From Candidatus Freyrarchaeum guaymasense (GTDB taxonomy: Archaea > Asgardarchaeota > Jordarchaeia > Jordarchaeales > Freyrarchaeaceae), in contig JAUQZD010000032.1 of NCBI GenBank assembly GCA_030587405.1, positions 1-5,924 of the forward strand: a stretch of DNA of 5,924 nt, read 5' to 3'. Under the pieces are notes generated by a model that had not been told where the DNA came from, did no database searches, and saw only the letters and a list, made by a program, of their open reading frames with translations. Positions within the stretch are counted from its first letter, which is position 1. The number at the start of each line of letters is the position of its first letter. Both the position numbers and the translations under genes were made by a program. Below, piece after piece: positions 1 through 5,060 of the stretch.

Positions 1-2
1 AG

Positions 3-1325
3 ATTACACCCGAGTTCGCCACTAAGCTTGGAGCAGCATTCGCAACGTACCTAGGGGAAGGAGCAAACGTCATAGTAGGTAGGGATACACATCTCGCATC
101 ACGCATGGTGAAGAGGGCGATAGTAGCCGGCTTGCAGTCCGCAGGGGTTAACGTTTACAACGTGAGAGTTCAGCCGGTTTCCATAATAGAGGCATCCATA
201 ACGTCTTACGGAGCTGACGGGGGAGTCTTCATTTCAATGTCTCAGAAGGAGGCTAACACGGTTTGCATTAGACTGTTCGATTCCGACGGGATCGACCTTG
301 ACAAGGCGCACCAGAAGAAGGTTGAGGACATATTCTTCAAGGAGGCGTTGAAGAGGATTGACCCGGGAAAGGTAGGAGACATACTTTACCCGCAGGAAGC
401 TATCGAGTCCTACTTTGAAAGGATAATACGGCATACTAATGAGGACATTTTAAAGGGAAGGAGGATGACGGTGGTGCTCGACTGCGGGGACGGATGTGCG
501 TCTCTCACCGCTCCATTCTTTATGAGGGAGCTAGGATGCGACGTCGTAACGTTAAACGCTAACGTGGGAGCAGCCGTGCCGAAGAGGGAGCATAGGCCCA
601 TCACAGGCGCTGTCGAAAACCTAGCTAAAACCGTTAAGGCATTAGATGCAGACTTAGGCGTAGTTTTCGACGAGGACGCGGACCAGGTCTTATTTATCGA
701 CGATAAGGGTGAGCTGCTGGGTGGAGACATCGCCACAGCATTGCTGGCTGTAAGCCAACTTGAACAGAAGGGCAGAGGTAAGGTCGTCGTCCCGGTAACC
801 ACGAGCCACGCAATAGACGAGGTGGTGAAGGAGTATGGGGGGGAAACTGTTAGAGTTAAACTCGGCTTCCGGCCAATCATAGACACCATCAGAAAGGTTA
901 AGGGAGTTTTTGGCGGGGACGAAAGTGGAGGATACATTTTCCCCGAGGTATACCCCTTCAGGGATGGGCTGGTCGGGGCGGTTAAGCTTGCAGAGTTTAT
1001 GGCGACGCGTGATGAGCCACTGTCAGAGCTGCGAAGGGAGGTTCCAGAATTTTACATGCTCAAACGTTCGGTGGAGTGTCCCCTAGAGCATAGAGGGGCA
1101 TTAATGAGAAGCCTACTAGAGGGAACTCAGGGGCAAGTGTTTGACACTATAGATGGAATAAAGATTTACTTCGACTACGGATGGGTCCTCATAAGGCCCT
1201 CGTCCCATGACGCAACCCTAGACATTTTTTCAGAGGCGAAGACGCGTGAGCAAGCGAAGGAGCTACTTAACAGGCACGTGAGGGAAATAGAAAGGATACT
1301 ATATGAGATCAGAAGTAGCATTTAG
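3..1325 (+). CDS. Phosphohexomutase-like protein (PMM/PGM/GlmM superfamily), 5' partial, divergent active site
   Basis: The frame is open from base 3, so the ATG at 105 is an internal Met: the 34 residues before it (ITPEFATKLGAAFATYLGEG, then VIVGRDTHLASR) are the classic domain-1 start of this superfamily. The visible 440 residues lack only about 12-15 N-terminal residues of a normal 450-460-residue enzyme. Family members move phosphate between C1 and C6 of hexoses in the cytoplasm through a phosphoserine. All four signature loops can be located but are altered: the catalytic loop TASHNP is SMSQKE (234-251, Ser at 240-242 kept, His replaced by Gln); the metal loop DGDADR is DEDADQ (669-686, three Asp kept); the sugar loop GGE-x-SGG is GGDESGG (912-932); the phosphate loop RPSGTEP is RPSSHDA (1194-1214). 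The fold is secure. Normal mutase activity is doubtful, and a specialised paralogue or regulatory pseudoenzyme is possible. It converges with the isomerase gene, one base between stops. Confidence 0.9.
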   Translation: MTPEFATKLGAAFATYLGEGANVIVGRDTHLASRMVKRAIVAGLQSAGVNVYNVRVQPVSIIEASITSYGADGGVFISMSQKEANTVCIRLFDSDGIDLDKAHQKKVEDIFFKEALKRIDPGKVGDILYPQEAIESYFERIIRHTNEDILKGRRMTVVLDCGDGCASLTAPFFMRELGCDVVTLNANVGAAVPKREHRPITGAVENLAKTVKALDADLGVVFDEDADQVLFIDDKGELLGGDIATALLAVSQLEQKGRGKVVVPVTTSHAIDEVVKEYGGETVRVKLGFRPIIDTIRKVKGVFGGDESGGYIFPEVYPFRDGLVGAVKLAEFMATRDEPLSELRREVPEFYMLKRSVECPLEHRGALMRSLLEGTQGQVFDTIDGIKIYFDYGWVLIRPSSHDATLDIFSEAKTREQAKELLNRHVREIERILYEIRSSI

Positions 1326-1326
1326 A

Positions 1327-1884
1327 CTATTTTTTGAGCGGGAGCGTGTTTGCGAGAGATTCAAGCAGCATGATCGCTGAAAGCTCGAAGAGTGCTCCTG
1401 GAGGTTCCAGCTCCCCGTAAACCGTACGTTCGATGAAGCTTCTCCCAGTCTTCTCTTCTCTTCCCTCAACCTTTAAAGTGAAGTCTGCCAAACTACCAAT
1501 AGTTGAGTTTGGATAGGAAGTTACGGCGACTATCCTACAGCCTATTTCCTTAGCAGTTCTAACGGCGGAAACAACTTCGTGGGTTTCTCCTGACCCGGAG
1601 ATCGCTATGAGAAGGTCATCTGGCTCGACACGGGGAACAAGGTCGACCACGTCGAGGCCTACAAAGTGAACCTTATAGCCTTTGTTTAAAAGCCTGATCG
1701 CAAGAATTTTCCCCACGAACTCGGATCTCCCCCTTCCAACGATAAAAATTCTGGACGCTTTAGCGATTTCATCACCCATTCTCACTAAGGCTTCATAGTT
1801 CACCTTCTCCAAGTTTTCCCGGATTCGTTCCATCATTTCTTCTACGTTCCCTTTAAGTTGCTGCTCAGACAACAAAAACGACAC
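1327..1884 (-). CDS. SIS-domain sugar-phosphate isomerase, 6-phospho-3-hexuloisomerase-like
   Basis: The protein is a single SIS (sugar isomerase) domain. With the GTG start at 1884 it has 185 residues, the usual size of 6-phospho-3-hexuloisomerase (PHI/HxlB), which interconverts 3-hexulose 6-phosphate and fructose 6-phosphate in the ribulose-monophosphate pathway that many archaea use to make ribose phosphate. Visible motifs in that numbering are the phosphosugar loop RIFIVGRGRS near 45-54, the SGSGET loop at 96-101, and PGALFELSA near 162-170 with the family's active-site Glu. The frame is open to an ATG at 1971, but that start has no Shine-Dalgarno, and a TATA-like box and an AGGGAG site lie inside the longer frame, so I prefer GTG 1884; TTG at 1875 or 1872 and ATG at 1836 remain possible. 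Oddities: the H-x-N-L-E tail that ends typical PHI proteins is missing, and the segment before PGALFE is shorter than usual. No hexulose-phosphate synthase partner is in view. Another phosphosugar isomerase activity is possible. Confidence 0.85.
   Translation of the reverse strand: MSFLLSEQQLKGNVEEMMERIRENLEKVNYEALVRMGDEIAKASRIFIVGRGRSEFVGKILAIRLLNKGYKVHFVGLDVVDLVPRVEPDDLLIAISGSGETHEVVSAVRTAKEIGCRIVAVTSYPNSTIGSLADFTLKVEGREEKTGRSFIERTVYGELEPPGALFELSAIMLLESLANTLPLKK
1330..1335 (+). terminator. Oligo-T run after the mutase stop codon
   Basis: Six consecutive T begin five bases after the TAG of the phosphohexomutase gene. Archaeal RNA polymerase can terminate at short U-runs without a hairpin, so this is a plausible terminator for the + strand gene. 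The same bases encode the last Leu-Lys-Lys codons of the convergent isomerase on the other strand, so the run may instead be a coding coincidence. Confidence 0.4.
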
Positions 1885-1894
1885 CCCACTAAAT

Positions 1895-1900
1895 CTCCCT
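1895..1900 (-). promoter_or_regulatory. Shine-Dalgarno site for the GTG start of the isomerase
   Basis: On the minus strand AGGGAG lies ten bases before the GTG at 1884-1882. No such purine-rich site precedes the more distant ATG at 1971. This site, with the TATA-like box just upstream, is why the shorter protein is preferred. The spacing is slightly long, so a TTG three or four codons further in could also be used. Confidence 0.45.
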
Positions 1901-1915
1901 TTAAACCTGAGGAGA

Positions 1916-1921
1916 ATATAA
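1916..1921 (-). promoter_or_regulatory. TATA-like box for the isomerase gene
   Basis: The minus strand reads AAGAGTTATATTC here, a TTATAT box preceded by purines that could act as a TFB recognition element. A transcript starting about 25 bases downstream would begin near 1893, giving a very short leader before GTG 1884. The box lies inside the frame that extends to ATG 1971, which argues against that longer form. Confidence 0.4.
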
Positions 1922-1998
1922 CTCTTACCGTCACCATGATGAGGGAAGGGCTGTATTTGAAGTGTTAACATGATTGTGAAACCAAAGCGGACGCTAAG

Positions 1999-2006
1999 TT
2001 TATTTT
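1999..2006 (+). promoter_or_regulatory. TATA-like box for the 96-residue gene and glycosyltransferase
   Basis: TTTATTTT lies about 50 bases before the ATG at 2054, preceded by AAG. Transcription would start near 2027-2031 and give a leader of roughly 25 bases that includes the GGTGAGGG ribosome site. It is divergent from the isomerase promoter 80 bases away. The match to the TTTATATA-type consensus is only moderate. Confidence 0.4.
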
Positions 2007-2053
2007 CCAGATAGGATAGAAGTTAGAGTTGAAAAGTTTGGTGAGGGTAAGGG

Positions 2054-2344
2054 ATGAAGCTGGACGTGAGAAGCCTCTGCTCAAGACTTCCAACTTACTT
2101 CTCAAGATCTTATACTGAACATGTTTTCTCGGAGGAAATGAGGCTTATCAGGCCATTAGTTGAAGTTGAAGGTGCAGAGGAGGAGGGTGCAAGGGACGTG
2201 GTGGAAAGTTTAAGGGAGGAGTTTTACAGGTACATTGAACAGGTTATAGGGGGAGAGGGAGACGCGGATAGGGTTAAAGAGACATTAATGAGGTATACTA
2301 ACTGGGCTGTCTCTCAGCTCGGTAAGGTAGGAGTAGAAAAGTAA
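2054..2344 (+). CDS. Hypothetical 96-residue soluble protein, coupled to glycosyltransferase
   Basis: I do not recognise this protein. It has 96 residues, no signal peptide or membrane segment, and looks mostly alpha-helical. The N-terminal third is basic and aromatic (residues 1-30, with SRLPTYFSRSYTEHVFSEE), the middle is strongly acidic (EVEGAEEEGARD, about 37-48), and the rest contains two likely amphipathic helices (near 49-65 and 71-90). The ATG start is well supported: GGTGAGGG at 2040-2047 sits six bases upstream. Its TAA is separated by one base from the ATG of the glycosyltransferase, so the two genes are almost certainly co-transcribed and probably translationally coupled. A role as a partner or regulator of that enzyme is inference from position only; nothing in the sequence shows catalytic or metal-binding motifs. 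That the reading frame is a real gene is likely, because of its ribosome site, operon spacing and compositional similarity to its neighbours. Confidence 0.75.
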   Translation: MKLDVRSLCSRLPTYFSRSYTEHVFSEEMRLIRPLVEVEGAEEEGARDVVESLREEFYRYIEQVIGGEGDADRVKETLMRYTNWAVSQLGKVGVEK

Positions 2345-2345
2345 G

Positions 2346-3536
2346 ATGGAAGTCAACGTTTGTATGCTGCTTTGGGAGTATCCCCCTCTGGTCCAAGGGG
2401 GGCTTGGAGTTCACGGGTATGAGAATTCTAAGGCGCTGGCAAAGCTTGGATGCAAAGTTAGTGTTATAACGAGGTTTGCGTTCTCCCAGCCAGTGTTCCA
2501 TAAGGATGGAAACGTCAGGGTCTATAGGGTTCCGGAAAGAAAGCTTGTAATGACCCTTCCATTTAACGATTTCCGGGTTTTCCTTTCTGCAAACCTAGCA
2601 TTTAACATAGCCGCAACAGCTAAGTTCTTTAAGCTCGACGGGGAGGAGAACTTTAGCATATGCCATGTTCACGATTGGCTCTCGGCTATAGCTGGACTTA
2701 CCATTAAAGAATCGCTGGGAAAGCCTATGGTCTTTACCGTTCACAGTACCGAGAGCGTCCGGTCGGGCGATAGGGGGATAGAGCCGATAAGAGAGCTGGA
2801 GAAGAAATGTGCCGAAAGAGCAGACGTAGTAATAGCCGTCAGCAACTACATAAAACAGGAAGTTTTAAGGATGGGTATTAGGGAGCGAAAGGTGAGAGTT
2901 GTCCACAACGGAGTAGATGTTAAAATGTTTAGGCCGGCTTCGAAAAAGTCGCGTAGAAGGGTGAGAGAAAAATACGGGTTAGGGGATGGCCCTGTAGTGC
3001 TCTTCCTAGGCAGGCTTGACCCATCCAAAGGATTAGATTACCTCCTTAGGGCTCTTCCAGTAGTTCTAGAAGAAGAACCTGAGGTTAAAGTGGTTATAGG
3101 TGGTCAGGGATGGCTTGAACCCGTCTTGGTTTCCTTAGCCAAACTTTTAGGGGTGGAAGACCATGTTGTCTTCACAGGCTACGTGCCGTCTGAAGAGCTT
3201 CCAAGCCTTTACTCTGCTGCAGACGTATTCGTCTCCCCCTCACTCTGCGAGCCGTTCGGATTAACCCTCTTAGAGGCGATGGCGTGTGGAACGCCTGTCG
3301 TTTCAACGTATGCTGGCGGTATACCTGAATTTGTTAAACCAATGGAGAACGGGATACTCGTAGATTCGCACAGCCCAGACCAGCTGGCCTATGCCATAAC
3401 CCTGCTTCTTCAAGACGAAGAATTAAGAAGGAAAATAGCTGAAAATGGAAGAAGACATGTTGAAAGGGAGTTCACGTGGGAGAGGACGGCGGAAAAAACG
3501 CTTAAAATCTACATGGAAGCTTTAGGGAAAGCGTAG
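2346..3536 (+). CDS. GT4-family retaining glycosyltransferase (GT-B fold)
   Basis: This is a full-length 396-residue cytoplasmic GT-B glycosyltransferase that moves a sugar from a nucleotide-sugar (or similar) donor to an acceptor with retention of configuration. The N-terminal acceptor domain starts with LLWEYPPLVQGGLGVHGYE (residues 8-26), whose glycine-rich loop is typical of the family, followed by HVHDW (107-111) and VVHNGVD (185-191). The C-terminal donor domain opens with FLGRLDPSKG (about 220-229) and carries the E-x7-E motif as E302-PFGLTLL-E310, followed by AMACGTPVV. No membrane segment or signal peptide is seen. Donor and acceptor cannot be told from sequence: a glycogen-synthase-like role, a sugar-phosphate or lipid acceptor, or glycoprotein/exopolysaccharide assembly are all possible. 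ATG 2346 follows the small gene by one base; GGTAGGAG at 2326-2333 is 12 bases upstream, so translation may depend on coupling. It converges on the membrane-protein gene with five bases between stop codons. Confidence 0.93.
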   Translation: MEVNVCMLLWEYPPLVQGGLGVHGYENSKALAKLGCKVSVITRFAFSQPVFHKDGNVRVYRVPERKLVMTLPFNDFRVFLSANLAFNIAATAKFFKLDGEENFSICHVHDWLSAIAGLTIKESLGKPMVFTVHSTESVRSGDRGIEPIRELEKKCAERADVVIAVSNYIKQEVLRMGIRERKVRVVHNGVDVKMFRPASKKSRRRVREKYGLGDGPVVLFLGRLDPSKGLDYLLRALPVVLEEEPEVKVVIGGQGWLEPVLVSLAKLLGVEDHVVFTGYVPSEELPSLYSAADVFVSPSLCEPFGLTLLEAMACGTPVVSTYAGGIPEFVKPMENGILVDSHSPDQLAYAITLLLQDEELRRKIAENGRRHVEREFTWERTAEKTLKIYMEALGKA

Positions 3537-3541
3537 CGCGT

Positions 3542-3922
3542 TCACAGCCCACCATCCCTTCTCTCGTCACTCTCCAACATGTTTATCTTGCTGGTGAACT
3601 CTGACAGTAGTTTCCTGTAGACTTCCGGGTTAACCCTTCCTTCAAGATACATTTTATTAAGGTAGTTAACGAGTTCCTTGTAGACGCGGACTTCGTCCAG
3701 GACGCCTCCCGGCCGAGGGTGACGGCTAAAACCATGTGAAGGCTGGTAGGGTTGCCATGGTGCAACCCACCTGAAGGGTTCTTCAGTTTTAGCTTTCCCC
3801 CAATGGGAGGGAGTATGCCGGACGCTGGTGGAATCCTCCGAGAAGATGCCTATGAGTAGAAGGATGAAGATCACCGGAACTATTAACACTAATAGGGAGA
3901 GGATGAGCAGGGAGAAGAGCAA
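3542..3922 (-). CDS. Small single-pass membrane protein with SHOCT-like C-terminal helices
   Basis: The protein has 126 residues and I cannot assign a function. Residues 1-27 are a continuous hydrophobic helix (LFSLLILSLLVLIVPVIF onward to GIF), either a membrane anchor or uncleaved signal. Residues about 28-75 form a linker rich in Pro, His and Trp/Phe (including EPFRWVAPWQPYQPSHGF). Residues about 76-116 look like two helices, and LNKMYLEGRVNPEVYRKLLSE resembles the short C-terminal SHOCT-type oligomerisation module (L-x-x-L-y-x-x-G-x-I-t-x-e-E-y-e-x-k). The start is TTG at 3922: it is the first possible start after in-frame TAG and TGA codons at 3928-3926 and 3931-3929, has a good ribosome site, and no later Met would keep the hydrophobic segment. 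It overlaps nothing and converges on the glycosyltransferase. The SHOCT resemblance is by eye and weak. Confidence 0.75.
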   Translation of the reverse strand: MLFSLLILSLLVLIVPVIFILLLIGIFSEDSTSVRHTPSHWGKAKTEEPFRWVAPWQPYQPSHGFSRHPRPGGVLDEVRVYKELVNYLNKMYLEGRVNPEVYRKLLSEFTSKINMLESDERRDGGL

Positions 3923-3928
3923 AGTCTA

Positions 3929-3935
3929 TCACCCT
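3929..3935 (-). promoter_or_regulatory. Shine-Dalgarno site deciding the TTG start at 3922
   Basis: The minus strand reads GGGTGAT, a strong match to the 16S anti-Shine-Dalgarno complement, six bases before the TTG at 3922-3920. The site overlaps an in-frame TGA, so translation cannot start further upstream. It gives the main support for a TTG start that simple ATG-based gene finding would miss. Confidence 0.65.
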
Positions 3936-3972
3936 TTAGGAGGTTCTTCCAATAAACAATGCCACAGGGAAG

Positions 3973-3979
3973 GTATAAA
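3973..3979 (-). promoter_or_regulatory. Archaeal promoter (BRE plus TATA) for the membrane-protein gene
   Basis: The minus strand reads GAAACGCTTTTATACC: a TTTTATA box with an A-rich BRE-like sequence directly upstream. A start about 25 bases downstream falls near 3950 and gives a leader of about 27 bases containing GGGTGAT. This is the best-looking archaeal promoter in the window. On the opposite strand the same bases read GGTATAAAAG, so weak transcription towards the phosphodiesterase gene is also conceivable. Confidence 0.55.
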
Positions 3980-4007
3980 AGCGTTTCATTTAAGTATGAG
4001 AAACGCT
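3980..4007. repeat. Perfect 8-bp inverted repeat, probable operator
   Basis: AGCGTTTC (3980-3987) and GAAACGCT (4000-4007) are perfect inverted copies separated by 12 bases, and the symmetry partly continues inward (AT next to the left arm, ATGA next to the right). The arm centres are 20 bp apart, about two helical turns, as expected for a dimeric helix-turn-helix regulator. The left arm touches the TTTTATA box of the membrane-protein promoter and covers its BRE position. It sits between two divergent genes, so it may control either or both. It has no T-run and a long AT-rich loop, so a terminator is less likely. Confidence 0.55.
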
Positions 4008-4059
4008 GTTAAGAAATTATGGACTCCACCGGATAGTTAATGTTAATATGGTAGTAGCA

Positions 4060-4068
4060 TTTTTATTT
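4060..4068 (+). promoter_or_regulatory. TATA-like box for the phosphodiesterase gene
   Basis: TTTTTATTT lies 35-43 bases upstream of the TTG start at 4103. Transcription would begin near 4088-4092, so the leader would be only 10-15 bases long, just enough to hold the purine-rich AGAGAGG ribosome site. The match is to the T-rich archaeal box A; no clear BRE is seen. Confidence 0.4.
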
Positions 4069-4090
4069 CTGTAGGACAAGTACCGGGTGG

Positions 4091-4097
4091 AGAGAGG
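4091..4097 (+). promoter_or_regulatory. Shine-Dalgarno region for the TTG start at 4103
   Basis: AGAGAGG ends five bases before the TTG codon at 4103-4105, inside a longer purine-rich stretch that begins GGGTGG at 4085. No ATG occurs between this site and the first conserved beta-strand of the protein (ELVILGSGDT), so TTG is the natural start. Confidence 0.5.
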
Positions 4098-4102
4098 AAG
4101 TC

Positions 4103-4900
4103 TTGGAGCTTGTGATTCTGGGAAGTGGAGACACGGTAGGTGTGCCGAAGATTGGGTGCACCTGTCCAACATGCAACATGGCTAGGGAGAGAGGTATACC
4201 TGATGCTAGGACGAGGTTTTCTCTTTTACTTAGAGACACTGAAAGAGGGTATAACATCCTTGTTGATACGAGTCCGGACATGCGCCTTCAGCTTCTAAGA
4301 GAGAACGTGAAGAGGGTTTCAGCAGTCATCTTCACCCACCACCACTTTGACCACACTCTAGGCTTTAACGACTTTTACAGGGTTCAACAGGTGGTAACCG
4401 TCTTCGGGCTTAGGGAGACTGTTGATTACGTGCTTGACAAGATGGGGTTCGGCAGCCTAGTTAAAGCTAGGAGAAAGTACATTCGCCCATTTGAAATGGT
4501 AAGATATAAGTCCATTGAGTTTATGGCTTTCCCTGTCTTTCACCCTCATCTGAACGATGGGGTAAACGTGCAGCCCGTAGGTTACGTTTTCAAGGTGAAT
4601 GGAAGGAAGATCGTTGTGACAGGGGATACGGGAATAAACATTCCTGAGAGGTCGATTGAGGTGATGTATGAGCCGGACATACTGGTGGCTGACGCGTTCG
4701 TCTCCTCCCCCAAACACTTCCTAGACCACCATATGACGGTTGAGGAGGCGGTGCTCCTCGCAGAGAGGTTGAGAGCAGAAAGAACCATACTGGTCCACCT
4801 TGCCCACGTGAACCCTCCACACATGGAGCTTCAAAGAAAGGTAGATCCAACGTCTAAGAAGGTCATAGTGGGCTATGACACGTTAAAAGTGGAAGTGTAA
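4103..4900 (+). CDS. PhnP-like metallo-beta-lactamase-fold cyclic phosphodiesterase
   Basis: This 265-residue soluble protein belongs to the PhnP group (COG1235) of the metallo-beta-lactamase superfamily, whose E. coli member opens 5-phosphoribosyl 1,2-cyclic phosphate during phosphonate breakdown. The ligand set looks complete: H79-x-H81-x-D83-H84 (THHHFDH), a His in FHPH (147 or 149), D175 in GDTG, and H232 in LVHLAH, enough for a di-metal centre. The extra zinc knuckle typical of PhnP is also there: C19, C21 and C24 in GCTCPTC, with H235 three residues after H232, the same spacing I recall for PhnP. H210 in LDHHM fits the position of a further active-site His. The start is TTG with AGAGAGG upstream. 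No C-P lyase genes are nearby, so the true substrate in this organism is open; another cyclic phosphate or phosphodiester is possible. It appears to be a single-gene unit. Confidence 0.9.
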   Translation: MELVILGSGDTVGVPKIGCTCPTCNMARERGIPDARTRFSLLLRDTERGYNILVDTSPDMRLQLLRENVKRVSAVIFTHHHFDHTLGFNDFYRVQQVVTVFGLRETVDYVLDKMGFGSLVKARRKYIRPFEMVRYKSIEFMAFPVFHPHLNDGVNVQPVGYVFKVNGRKIVVTGDTGINIPERSIEVMYEPDILVADAFVSSPKHFLDHHMTVEEAVLLAERLRAERTILVHLAHVNPPHMELQRKVDPTSKKVIVGYDTLKVEV

Positions 4901-4941
4901 TAGGCAGCAGTGTCGAAGGGATGAGAACGTTTTACCATATT

Positions 4942-4985
4942 ACGAATTACGAATTTCTCCTGTTAAAATCGATTATTGACGAATT
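4942..4985. repeat. Three copies of ACGAATT in an AT-rich intergenic stretch
   Basis: ACGAATT occurs in tandem at 4942-4948 and 4949-4955 and again at 4979-4985, all in the same orientation. They lie in the 160-base gap between the phosphodiesterase stop (4900) and the DUF362 start (5061), which is distinctly more AT-rich than the flanking genes. They could be regulator sites upstream of the DUF362 promoter; chance recurrence in AT-rich DNA is the alternative. Confidence 0.35.
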
Positions 4986-5007
4986 AATTTTGGGTTGCAG
5001 GAAAAGG

Positions 5008-5013
5008 TTTAAA
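5008..5013 (+). promoter_or_regulatory. TATA-like box for the DUF362 gene
   Basis: GAAAAGGTTTAAAC contains a TTTAAA box preceded by an A-rich BRE-like stretch. A start about 25 bases downstream falls near 5035-5038, giving a leader of roughly 25 bases that carries the GAGGAGG ribosome site. TTAAAA at 4963-4968 is a weaker alternative. Confidence 0.4.
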
Positions 5014-5046
5014 CAGTTCCCAGCTTGGTTAAGCTTCAAAGGGATT

Positions 5047-5053
5047 GAGGAGG
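5047..5053 (+). promoter_or_regulatory. Strong Shine-Dalgarno deciding the TTG start of the DUF362 gene
   Basis: GAGGAGG lies seven bases before the TTG at 5061-5063, close to ideal spacing. The next candidate, GTG at 5070, is 16 bases away. This site and the protein alignment (the family usually starts a few residues before the first strand, here VVSIVKT) fix the start. Confidence 0.65.
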
Positions 5054-5060
5054 AACAGTT

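Noticed and set aside
105..107. ATG 105 as the real start of the mutase
   Set aside because: The 34 in-frame codons before it encode the conserved first helix and strand of the phosphohexomutase fold, so the true start is left of the window.
410..937. A 175-codon frame on the minus strand inside the mutase gene
   Set aside because: It is the antisense shadow of conserved mutase codons, rich in Ser, Thr and Pro and without any domain pattern.
3980..4007. The inverted repeat read as an intrinsic terminator or CRISPR repeat
   Set aside because: There is no T-run after either arm, the loop is 12 bases and AT-rich, the repeat occurs once, and it sits upstream of two divergent genes, not downstream of any.
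3828..4040. A 70-codon frame on the + strand opposite the membrane-protein gene
   Set aside because: It lies antisense to the hydrophobic N-terminus and spans the control region with the palindrome; its composition is what an antisense frame of a transmembrane segment would give and it has no good ribosome site.
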